From RI-92 sp037384645 (GTDB lineage Bacteria > Pseudomonadota > Gammaproteobacteria > UBA6429 > Thiohalophilaceae), in contig JARRNT010000021.1 of the NCBI GenBank assembly GCA_037384645.1, positions 1 to 64,000 on the forward strand: DNA of 64,000 nt, read 5' to 3'. A program made the translations under genes and the position numbers. Below, piece by piece: positions 33,333 through 40,431 of this stretch (positions are counted from its first letter, which is position 1; every line of letters begins with the position of its first letter). The notes beneath the pieces were generated by a model, which saw nothing but the letters and a program-made list of their open reading frames with translations, was not told the DNA's origin and did no database searches.

Positions 33333-33932
33333 TTACTTCCGGGTTTTACGGGGATCCCGGTAATGATGAAACTGGCTGATTTCTTCAGCACTAATGACCT
33401 TGTCGCCATTACGATCCAGGCGTTTGAACCAGGCCATCCATGCCGTACGACTCTCCGCCTGGGAGATGACACCGTCACCATTGCTGTCCAGTTTGTGAAA
33501 CAGTCCTTTCCTGGAATGGTGACCGTGACGGAATCGCCACTGTAGTTCGCTGGCGGAGAGTACCCCATCATGGTTTTTATCCATGCGGGTAAAACGTGCC
33601 TGCGCGCGCTTGCTCATGTACGCCACGTATTCACTTTCGCTGACCTTGCCATCACCATTGCTATCCATCTGTTTCAGCAGGGCCTGTTTGTGTTGCAGGC
33701 GCCGCTGTTGAATATAGTGGCGAAACTCAGCTGCACTGACTGTACCGTCGTGATTGCTGTCCATTTTATTAAAACGTGCCTGCATGGCCGCTTTGAATTC
33801 GGCCTGGGAAACCACACCATCCTTGTTGGTGTCGAAATAGTGCATAAAGCGGTTATTACCGCCATGCGCCAGGGCCAGGGAAGTGCTGGTCATGCCGCAG
33901 ATCAATAACAGGGATTTGATGGATATATTCAT
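33333..33932 (-). CDS. Exported EF-hand calcium-binding protein
   Basis: A 199-residue protein with a signal peptide (MNISIKSLLLICGMTSTSLALA, cleaved about residue 22). Six EF-hand loops follow: DTNKDGVVSQAEF, DSNHDGTVSAAEF, DSNGDGKVSESEY, DKNHDGVLSASEL, DSNGDGVISQAES and DRNGDKVISAEEI. The first five keep the D-x-N-x-D-G core; the last replaces the usual glycine pattern slightly (GDKV). It should bind Ca2+ in the periplasm. Co-transcription with an ECF sigma factor and a membrane anti-sigma candidate suggests a calcium-linked signal to transcription. Confidence 0.88.
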   Translation of the reverse strand: MNISIKSLLLICGMTSTSLALAHGGNNRFMHYFDTNKDGVVSQAEFKAAMQARFNKMDSNHDGTVSAAEFRHYIQQRRLQHKQALLKQMDSNGDGKVSESEYVAYMSKRAQARFTRMDKNHDGVLSASELQWRFRHGHHSRKGLFHKLDSNGDGVISQAESRTAWMAWFKRLDRNGDKVISAEEISQFHHYRDPRKTRK

Positions 33933-33949
33933 TGCCGTGACTCCTCGTA

Positions 33950-33974
33950 CACGATATTACATTATCTGTTAAAC
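33950..33974 (-). promoter_or_regulatory. Candidate ECF-type promoter before the EF-hand operon
   Basis: On the minus strand GTTTAAC (33974-33968) is followed after 13 nt by TCGTG (33954-33950), resembling the AAC ... CGT pattern of many ECF promoters. The spacer is shorter than the usual 15-17 nt. If real, the sigma factor would drive its own operon. The gap 33933-34085 holds nothing else that I recognise. Confidence 0.25.
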
Positions 33975-34085
33975 GCGGTGGCGAGCGGAATCCGTCGCCC
34001 GGCAAAATAAAAGAATTTGTCAGCAGGCAACGCGGCTCCGGTTCAGCTGGGGTTCAGGCATACATGGGATTGGGTTGCTACCAGT

Positions 34086-35141
34086 TTACCTGGTCCGGAT
34101 ATACAGCGTGATTTCATCCCGATCGTGATACAGCTGACGGGCACGCAGGCTATAGTTCAGGCCGGTCTGGGCAAGCATATTGCTTATGGTGTTGATGCAC
34201 TGGCGGTACTCGGTGTAGCGTTTCTTCATGGGGAGTTTGAGGTTAAATATGGCGTGACGGCACAGGCCGCGGACAAACCACAGGCCGATCAATTCGGCAA
34301 TCCGCGAGGGCTGTTCGACCATATCGCATAACAACCAGTCGACCGGCCTGCTCGGGCGGTAGCGAAAGCCGTCGGCGCGGATGTGTTCGATCAGGCCGGT
34401 GTGCATGGCCGCCGGTGACAACGGTCCATTATCAATTGCCGCAACCGACACACCCTGACGCGCCATGACCCAGCTCCAGCCACCCGGGGCGGCGCCCAGG
34501 TCAACCGCCTGCATGCCGGGTTGCAGTAACTGTTGCCGTTCTTCCGGGTTCAGCAATACCAGCAGGGCTTCTTCGAGTTTCAGGGCGGAGCGGCTCGGGG
34601 CCTCGCGCAGGCGACGCAGGCGCGGAATGCCCATCGGCCAGGGGGCGCTGTTATTGATTCGGGCATAACCTACAGCGGCGTAATCCGTGGTGAAAAAGCA
34701 GATATGCAGGCGCAGGCCGCTATCCTCCTGTTCGGTCAGGATTCCTGCCTGTACCAGCCCCTGTCGCAGTGGCGCCTGCAGGCCGCGGCACAGGCGCAGC
34801 AATGGCTTGCCGGCTTCACTGTCAGGGGCTTCGATAAATACATCGGATACGCTTTGCGCCGCGTCGTGGATTCCGGCGATCAGCGCGCTAACCCGATCGC
34901 CGCGCGGCAGGTCTTTTTGATACGCCGCAATGACAAACCACTGGCGGCAGAAAACCAGTGTGGTGAAATCAAGTTGCGCATGGAGCTGGCTGGCCCGGTC
35001 GGGATCCTGCGGTTTGAAGATCACATAACCGCAACGCGGCTCATAACGGGTATCGGCCGCGACGTCGGCGGCAAGTTCGCGAATTTCGCTGGCGCATTCG
35101 GATTCAAATCCGGGACGGCAATATAACAGGAGACTGGACAT
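34086..35141 (-). CDS. rlmM: 23S rRNA (cytidine-2498-2'-O)-methyltransferase RlmM
   Basis: A 351-residue protein. The N-terminal THUMP-like region starts SSLLLYCRPGFESECASEI; the C-terminal Rossmann domain has the SAM-binding motif AVDLGAAPGGWSWVMARQG (about 213-231) and LLCDMVEQP. These are diagnostic of RlmM (E. coli 366 residues). It methylates the 2'-OH of C2498 in the peptidyl transferase loop. Confidence 0.92.
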   Translation of the reverse strand: MSSLLLYCRPGFESECASEIRELAADVAADTRYEPRCGYVIFKPQDPDRASQLHAQLDFTTLVFCRQWFVIAAYQKDLPRGDRVSALIAGIHDAAQSVSDVFIEAPDSEAGKPLLRLCRGLQAPLRQGLVQAGILTEQEDSGLRLHICFFTTDYAAVGYARINNSAPWPMGIPRLRRLREAPSRSALKLEEALLVLLNPEERQQLLQPGMQAVDLGAAPGGWSWVMARQGVSVAAIDNGPLSPAAMHTGLIEHIRADGFRYRPSRPVDWLLCDMVEQPSRIAELIGLWFVRGLCRHAIFNLKLPMKKRYTEYRQCINTISNMLAQTGLNYSLRARQLYHDRDEITLYIRTR

Positions 35142-35204
35142 GTGCTGGTTCGCGGCAGCGTTTCCCGGTTGCTGCGAGTGTTGCGCATTTTAACGGCTTT
35201 ACGC

Positions 35205-35528
35205 TTACGGCAAAAGTGAACTGCCTGTTGCCGTACAGGACAAGGCTGCCTTTTTGCAATAAATCTCGCGCATGAGCAGGATGAGTTCGACAAGTTTCGG
35301 GTCGCGGATGCGATAATAAATCCGGTTGGCTTCACGTCGCGTGATCAGGATCTTGCATTCCTTCATCAGGGATAAATGCTGGGAGATATTACTCTGGGTC
35401 GTCCCGGTTTTATCCACGAGTGTTCCGACCTGAAGTTCCTGCAGATTCAGGGTACACAGGATCTTGAGCCGGGTGGGATGCGCAATAGCCTTGAGTACTT
35501 CAGCAGTACAATCGATTTCATCATTCAT
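35205..35528 (-). CDS. ArsR/SmtB-family transcriptional regulator
   Basis: Homology starts at ATG 35528 (MNDEIDCTAEVLKAIAHPTRLKIL), giving 107 residues; the frame is open another 55 codons upstream without likeness to protein. The winged helix carries TTQSNISQHLSLMKECKILITRREANRIYYRI. Cysteines occur at Cys7, in MKECKI, and in a C-terminal pair YCKKAALSC, so thiol-based metal or redox sensing is possible, but the classical alpha3 CVC motif is missing. It lies between hemN and rlmM and has its own promoter-operator at 35704-35733. Confidence 0.85.
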   Translation of the reverse strand: MNDEIDCTAEVLKAIAHPTRLKILCTLNLQELQVGTLVDKTGTTQSNISQHLSLMKECKILITRREANRIYYRIRDPKLVELILLMREIYCKKAALSCTATGSSLLP

Positions 35529-35703
35529 GGCACAGCCGTTCCTGCATGGTGACCAGGTATGTGAGCACACCCGCCCACCTGTGATACTCACCGGGACTTG
35601 CTGGTGTGTCCACCAGTGCCTGTGGAGATGTGGTCGCGGGATGCCGTCTGGCATGGTTTGCCGGACCCGGACAGGTTGGCCGGCTATATCCACACTGTCT
35701 ATA

Positions 35704-35733
35704 ATAATATTAGAGTAAACTAATATACGTCAA
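35704..35733 (-). promoter_or_regulatory. arsR promoter with overlapping palindromic operator
   Basis: On the minus strand TTGACG (35733-35728) and TATTAT (35709-35704) are spaced 18 nt. The spacer and -10 edge hold a perfect inverted repeat ATATTAG-N6-CTAATAT (35707-35726), the geometry by which ArsR proteins block RNA polymerase. The resulting leader to ATG 35528 would be about 170 nt. Both promoter and operator are read directly; binding by the adjacent ArsR protein is inference. Confidence 0.65.
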
Positions 35734-35761
35734 GTTTAGTATTCCGGGAGTGTGATGGGGT

Positions 35762-37138
35762 TCAAATGACCTTGGAATAGCGTTTCTGGCCGTGGGAGAG
35801 GTACTTGTCGAAGACCATGCAGATATTGCGTATCAGCAGGCTGCCGCGGGGACTGACCACGATACGTTGCGGGTCAAGCTGGAGCAGACCATCGTCTGCC
35901 ATGGCCTGTAATTGCTCCAGGGCGTTGGCGAAATACTGCGCAAAATGTATACCATAGGCCTGTTCGACGGCGGTGATATCCAGGCTGAAGTGGCAGATGA
36001 GCCGGGTAATGATATCGCGCCGTAGCTTGTCGTCCTGGTCCAGGGTAATTCCACGGAATACCGGCAGGCGGTCCTCGGCCAGTGCCTGGCCGTATTCGTC
36101 CAGGGTGCGCAGGTTCTGGCTATAACAGTCGTGGACCTTGCCGATGGAGGTGGCGCCAAAGCCAACCAGATCGCAATCGGCGTGGGTTGAGTAGCCCTGA
36201 AAGTTTCGGTACAGCTTGCCACTGGACTGGGCCTGGGCCAGCTCGTCTTCCGGCTTGGCGAAGTGATCCATACCTATATATACGTAACCCGCTGCCGTCA
36301 GCGTTGTGATGGAATCCTGCAGGATTGCCAGCTTGGTCGCCGGCGCCGGCAGGTCTTCTGCGTGGATCTGGCGCTGGGTCTTGAACAGGTCGGGCAGGTG
36401 CGCGTAGTTGAATATCGACAGGCGGTCAGGTGACAGCGCCAGCACTGTCTGCAGGGTATCGTGAAAGGAGGCGACGCTCTGGTGGGGCAGGCCGTAGATC
36501 AGGTCCACGCTGACTGAGTGAAAACCACTGGCGCGTGCAGCATTGAGTACTTCGGTCGTTTGCTCGATGCTCTGTAGGCGGTTGACCGCCTTCTGGACCT
36601 GGGGGTCGAAATCCTGGACCCCGAGGCTCAGGCGATTAAAGCCCAGTTCCCGGAGCAGGGCGATGGTCTCGGCATCGGCCTCCCGCGGATCGACTTCGAT
36701 GGAAAATTCGCCCTGATCATCGTCGCGCAGGTTAAAGTGCGCGCGTGTGGCCTGCATGAGCTCACGCATCTGGTCGTGGCTGATGAAGGTCGGGGTGCCA
36801 CCACCCCAGTGCAGTTGTTCGACGGTTCTGCCTTGCTCGAACAGCGGGGCCTGCAGGGCAAGTTCTTTATACACATTTTCCAGGTAGGGCTGGGCGCGGG
36901 CACGGTTCTTGGTCACAACCTTGTTGCAGGCACAGTAAAAACAGATGGTGTCGCAAAACGGGATATGGAAATACAGCGACAACGGCCGACCGGCTTCATT
37001 GCTCAGGGCAATCTGGCGGCGATAGTCAGCGTCGCGAAAATCCGTGGTGAACTGGGCAGCCGTGGGATATGAGGTATAGCGCGGGCCGGAGGTATCGTAG
37101 CGCTGGATCAGTTCCTGGTCGAATTCCAGTTTGGGCAT
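35762..37138 (-). CDS. hemN: Oxygen-independent coproporphyrinogen III oxidase
   Basis: A 458-residue radical SAM enzyme, one residue longer than E. coli HemN. The [4Fe-4S] motif is CDTICFYCACNK (C-x3-C-x2-C-x-C, about 62-73), followed by LHWGGGTPTF. It decarboxylates coproporphyrinogen III to protoporphyrinogen IX without oxygen. This supports haem synthesis for the cytochromes nearby under low oxygen. No clear FNR box (TTGAT-N4-ATCAA) was found upstream in 37139-37275. Confidence 0.96.
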   Translation of the reverse strand: MPKLEFDQELIQRYDTSGPRYTSYPTAAQFTTDFRDADYRRQIALSNEAGRPLSLYFHIPFCDTICFYCACNKVVTKNRARAQPYLENVYKELALQAPLFEQGRTVEQLHWGGGTPTFISHDQMRELMQATRAHFNLRDDDQGEFSIEVDPREADAETIALLRELGFNRLSLGVQDFDPQVQKAVNRLQSIEQTTEVLNAARASGFHSVSVDLIYGLPHQSVASFHDTLQTVLALSPDRLSIFNYAHLPDLFKTQRQIHAEDLPAPATKLAILQDSITTLTAAGYVYIGMDHFAKPEDELAQAQSSGKLYRNFQGYSTHADCDLVGFGATSIGKVHDCYSQNLRTLDEYGQALAEDRLPVFRGITLDQDDKLRRDIITRLICHFSLDITAVEQAYGIHFAQYFANALEQLQAMADDGLLQLDPQRIVVSPRGSLLIRNICMVFDKYLSHGQKRYSKVI

Positions 37139-37275
37139 GTTTCACAAAATCCATAATGCTAAAACCAGCATTTTACTCCCAATTCCCCTGTCCCTGAAGA
37201 CCAAATTATCCCGCTGCTGTCAGCGTAAGCGACTCAATTGGCTGAATATATTTTGATACTCAACTGGAGGCGAAC

Positions 37276-37652
37276 ATGAAAACACGTCTCGGCTTGGGAA
37301 AAGCAGTTCCGTCCCGGGCGGTAACCTGGGCGTGGTCAAGGGCAGTGTAGTGGCGCAAAGCGGCAACAGCATGACGCTTCGTGGTGCAACCCTGATACGT
37401 AATACCGGCACGGTCACGGCAGTGCAGACAACCCCGACTGACGTGGTGATGAAGCTGACGGCCATTAACGGTCGTAACCCGGTGATTTACGATTTTAGCG
37501 GGACTCAGGCGAGCCCGACAGACTATGATGTCGATCCCGGGACTCTGGATGGCAGCAGTATCGCAGTGAATTCCGGCCTGAAGGTACACGGCTTGCCCGT
37601 CCTGTTTGCTAGTGGTCCGGTGGATTTCACAGCGCAAACCCTGATCCAGTAA
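37276..37652 (+). pseudogene. Decayed gene remnant (exported-protein type)
   Basis: A good ribosome-binding site (CTGGAGG) precedes ATG 37276, but that frame stops after 24 codons (MKTRLGLGKAVPSRAV...). The frame one base away is open from 37257 to TAA 37650-37652 and reads like the C-terminal part of a beta-rich exported protein (VVKGSVVAQSGNSMTLRGATL ..., GTVTAVQTTPTDVVMKL, PVDFTAQTLIQ). An internal deletion and frameshift that removed the signal region would explain this. The family is not recognised. A strong hairpin follows at 37677. Confidence 0.5.
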
Positions 37653-37676
37653 TTTAGCGAGAACACCGTCGTCGAC

Positions 37677-37705
37677 ATTGCCCCGCCGGACGCCGGCGGG
37701 GCAAT
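37677..37705 (+). terminator. Strong 13-bp hairpin behind the remnant gene
   Basis: ATTGCCCCGCCGG (37677-37689) pairs perfectly with CCGGCGGGGCAAT (37693-37705) across a 3-nt loop. No T-run follows on either strand (AACCGCATAAG on plus), so it may act as an RNA-stabilising or rho-assisted end. It separates the remnant from the cytochrome cluster. The rest of the gap to 37894 shows no gene. Confidence 0.5.
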
Positions 37706-37894
37706 AACCGCATAAGAATAAAAGGGAATGCTAATAAATTCCCTACCTATATAGTCAGCAATATGTGATTCCACTCACACCTCTTGCAGGAACTTTCCCC
37801 TAACCTTGTTCATACCGAGATCTGTATAAAAATAAGTCTGCGGTTAACGACATCGCCGAGGTGCTGACGTGCCGTTCTAAACGAGGTGTATCCG

Positions 37895-38800
37895 GTGGAC
37901 ACAACAAATTCGCAGTTTCGTTTGACCAGGGGCCAGTTTCAGGAGGAGAACCCTCCACGTTTTTCCCCGCGACGTCTGGGCACCTTTCTGTTCAGCACGG
38001 TCATCATTTTGTTGCTGGTTTATGGCTGGGAAAATCGTAACGACAGCTTTCTGAGTGCCGCCGATGGCTGGGGCTACAAGCTGGGTATTATCGGGGGTTC
38101 CCTGATGGCGCTGCTGCTGATTTATCCCCTGCGTAAACGTCTGCGCTTCATGCAAAGCTGGGGCAAGGTCAAATACTGGTTTCGGACGCATATGCTGTTC
38201 GGGGTCATCGGTCCGGTCATGATCATGTTTCATTCCAATTTTCACCTGGGCTCGACCAACAGTAATGTCGCGCTTATCTGCATGTTGCTGGTTGCCGGCA
38301 GTGGCCTCATCGGCCGTTTTCTCTATACCCGCATCCATTTTGGTTTGTATGGCCATCGGGCCACCCTCGATGAATTACGCAAGGACCTGCATGCTACCCG
38401 CGGTAACCTGGGCGCGCATACCAAGCTGTCGCCGGTGATCATCGAATACATGAAACGCTATGAGCGTTTGATGTTGCGCCGTCGTGTGTTCTTTATGCAC
38501 TTTTTGCTGTTACCTGTGATTTATCTACGTTCTCGTATCTTGCTATGGCAGATCAAGCATGCCCTGAAAAAGAATATGCGTGTCATGGCAAAAATGAACA
38601 GGTGGAATCGAAGTACATTGCATGAGTTTAGCGGGGAGACGTTGTACCTGTTGCGCGAATATTTTCTTTGCGTGCGCAAGACCGGTCAGCTCTCACTCTA
38701 TGCCCGCCTGTTTTCACTATGGCATGTTCTGCACATGCCCTTGTTCATCATGATGGTGATATCGGGGATTGTTCATGTCATCGCAGTACACGCATACTAG
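37895..38800 (+). CDS. Membrane protein, putative b-type cytochrome of the electron conduit
   Basis: Two GTG codons are possible; 37895 (MDTTNSQFRLTRGQF, 301 residues) sits 8 nt from CGAGG, whereas 37886 overlaps it. About five hydrophobic segments are seen (LFSTVIILLLVYGW; GIIGGSLMALLLIYPL; FRTHMLFGVIGPVMIMFHSNFH; VALICMLLVAGSGLIGRFLY; SLWHVLHMPLFIMMVISGIVHVIAVHAY, each quoted in part). Histidines occur in pairs in the hydrophobic segments (THML..MFHSNFH and WHVLH..VHVIAVH), the layout of bis-histidine haem-b. A large cytoplasmic helical loop (about 150-250) is basic. It probably moves electrons between the quinone pool or a flavoprotein and periplasmic cytochromes. The next gene starts 5 bp on. 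Confidence 0.65.
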   Translation: MDTTNSQFRLTRGQFQEENPPRFSPRRLGTFLFSTVIILLLVYGWENRNDSFLSAADGWGYKLGIIGGSLMALLLIYPLRKRLRFMQSWGKVKYWFRTHMLFGVIGPVMIMFHSNFHLGSTNSNVALICMLLVAGSGLIGRFLYTRIHFGLYGHRATLDELRKDLHATRGNLGAHTKLSPVIIEYMKRYERLMLRRRVFFMHFLLLPVIYLRSRILLWQIKHALKKNMRVMAKMNRWNRSTLHEFSGETLYLLREYFLCVRKTGQLSLYARLFSLWHVLHMPLFIMMVISGIVHVIAVHAY

Positions 38801-38805
38801 GCTGG

Positions 38806-40398
38806 ATGCAAGTGGGTCCGCTATCTCGAACACTACTGGTCGTGCTCGCCATGTTATCACTGGGTTTCTCCGTGACTAGCCGGGCCGCCAGTATTGAGTC
38901 TCTGATCAGTCCAGGCAAGCTTATCAAGGGTCATGCCAGGTTCGATCACGAATGTTCCAGGTGTCATGATCGCTTCCACCGCACCAGGCAAAGAGTCCTG
39001 TGCCTGGATTGCCACAGGAAAATCCGCAAGGACATCAACAATCACATGGGTTACCACGGGCGTATGCCGTCGATCCGGCGCCAGGCCTGTAAAAGCTGTC
39101 ATACCGACCACAAGGGCCGCAATGCGGATATCGTTAAGCTCGACAAGCTGACGTTTGATCATGATTTTACTGACTTTAAATTGCGCGGACAGCATAGCAA
39201 GGTGGCATGCGGGCAATGTCACAAGCCCGGCAAAAAATACCGTGAGGCACCCCATGCCTGCTACAGTTGTCATGCCAATGACAGTCCTCACACAGCGAAT
39301 AAAATGGGCAAGTTATTTAAACAGTGTGACAGTTGCCACAACGAAAATCGCTGGCGCAGCATCAGGTATGATCATGATAAAACCGGGTTTCGCCTGATGG
39401 GTGGGCATCGCAAGGTTGCCTGTAGCAGTTGCCACGTGAATGAACAGTATGTGAAGACGCCCAAGACCTGTTATGCCTGTCACCAGCTCGATGATGTACA
39501 CCAGGGCAGTAATGGTACGAACTGCAAGAAGTGCCATACCACCAGGAGCTGGAAAAAACTCAGTTTTAACCATAATACGGACACGGATTTCCCCCTGCGC
39601 GGACGGCATACCGATGTGGATTGCGGCGGCTGTCACAAGCAGGATCCTTACAAGGTCAAAATAAAATCCACCTGCATTTCATGTCATCGACACGATGACA
39701 AGCATGCAGGGCGGTTCGGGACTAAATGTCAGAACTGCCATAATGCTTCAGCGTGGAGCAAAATCCTGTTTGATCACGATGAGACCAGGTTCAAACTAAA
39801 GGGAAAACACGTTCATGTAGAATGTACGGCATGCCATAAACAGAACGCCAATGTTTATAAGGTTAAGTTAAAAATGAACTGTTATAGCTGCCATAAACTG
39901 GACGATGTACATAAGGGGCAGCTTGGCAAGAAATGTGAAAACTGTCACAACGAGAACGGATGGCGTAAAAAGGTGCGGTTCGATCACGACCTGACGAAAT
40001 TTCCGTTGATCGGTCTGCATGCCGTCGTGCCTTGTGAAGAGTGTCATTTATCCTCTTCTTATAAAGATGCACCTATGGAGTGCTATTCGTGCCACAAGAA
40101 AGACGACACCCACAAGGGTAAACTCGGTTTGAATTGTGAACGTTGCCATACCCCGAACAGCTGGAAAGTCTGGCGTTTTAATCACAATACGCAGTCACAG
40201 TTTAAACTGACAGGCAAACATAAAGATGTGCACTGTTACAGCTGCCATAGTTCGCCGGTAAAGAAAATTGCAACGGCACCGCGAACCTGTATCAACTGCC
40301 ACAGTGCAGATGATGTCCATAATGGTGAGTTTGGGCCGCGCTGCGGTCGTTGTCATACGACAACGTCATTCAAGGATATAAGGATGAATACCCCTTGA
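38806..40398 (+). CDS. 21-haem c-type cytochrome
   Basis: ATG 38806, 5 bp after the preceding stop, gives 530 residues with a signal peptide (LLVVLAMLSLGFSVTSRAAS). I count 21 CXXCH motifs. Three lie in the N-terminal 120 residues; the other 18 fall in six repeats of three, each of the form FDHD-x-T-x-F-x-L-x-G-x-H-x2-V-x-C-x2-CH, then CYSCH, then CExCH. Free histidines in FDHD, GxH and DDVHKG can serve as sixth ligands. It should be periplasmic or outer-membrane attached, and mature through the ccm genes 9 kb away. It is probably cotranscribed with the b-type protein. Confidence 0.9.
   Translation: MQVGPLSRTLLVVLAMLSLGFSVTSRAASIESLISPGKLIKGHARFDHECSRCHDRFHRTRQRVLCLDCHRKIRKDINNHMGYHGRMPSIRRQACKSCHTDHKGRNADIVKLDKLTFDHDFTDFKLRGQHSKVACGQCHKPGKKYREAPHACYSCHANDSPHTANKMGKLFKQCDSCHNENRWRSIRYDHDKTGFRLMGGHRKVACSSCHVNEQYVKTPKTCYACHQLDDVHQGSNGTNCKKCHTTRSWKKLSFNHNTDTDFPLRGRHTDVDCGGCHKQDPYKVKIKSTCISCHRHDDKHAGRFGTKCQNCHNASAWSKILFDHDETRFKLKGKHVHVECTACHKQNANVYKVKLKMNCYSCHKLDDVHKGQLGKKCENCHNENGWRKKVRFDHDLTKFPLIGLHAVVPCEECHLSSSYKDAPMECYSCHKKDDTHKGKLGLNCERCHTPNSWKVWRFNHNTQSQFKLTGKHKDVHCYSCHSSPVKKIATAPRTCINCHSADDVHNGEFGPRCGRCHTTTSFKDIRMNTP
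39154..40380 (+). repeat. Six tri-haem repeats in the 21-haem cytochrome
   Basis: Six diverged units of about 65-70 codons, each with three CXXCH motifs and the lead FDHD-x-T/FNHNT. At DNA level the copies have drifted, so they are old duplications. A further copy of the lead element occurs at the N-terminus of the next cytochrome. Confidence 0.8.
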
Positions 40399-40431
40399 CG
40401 TAACGCACGGATAAAAAATGAGGGAATAATA

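Noticed and set aside
34533..35126. A 197-codon plus-strand frame opposite rlmM
   Set aside because: It is antisense to a well-supported gene with matching period-three bias; no own features.
37139..37275. FNR-type box upstream of hemN (TTGATACTCAA near 37254)
   Set aside because: It lacks the TTGAT-N4-ATCAA spacing and is 115 bp from the start codon.
40399..40431. Separate promoter between the two multihaem cytochrome genes
   Set aside because: Only 33 bp with a ribosome-binding site; no -35/-10 pair found, so cotranscription is simpler.
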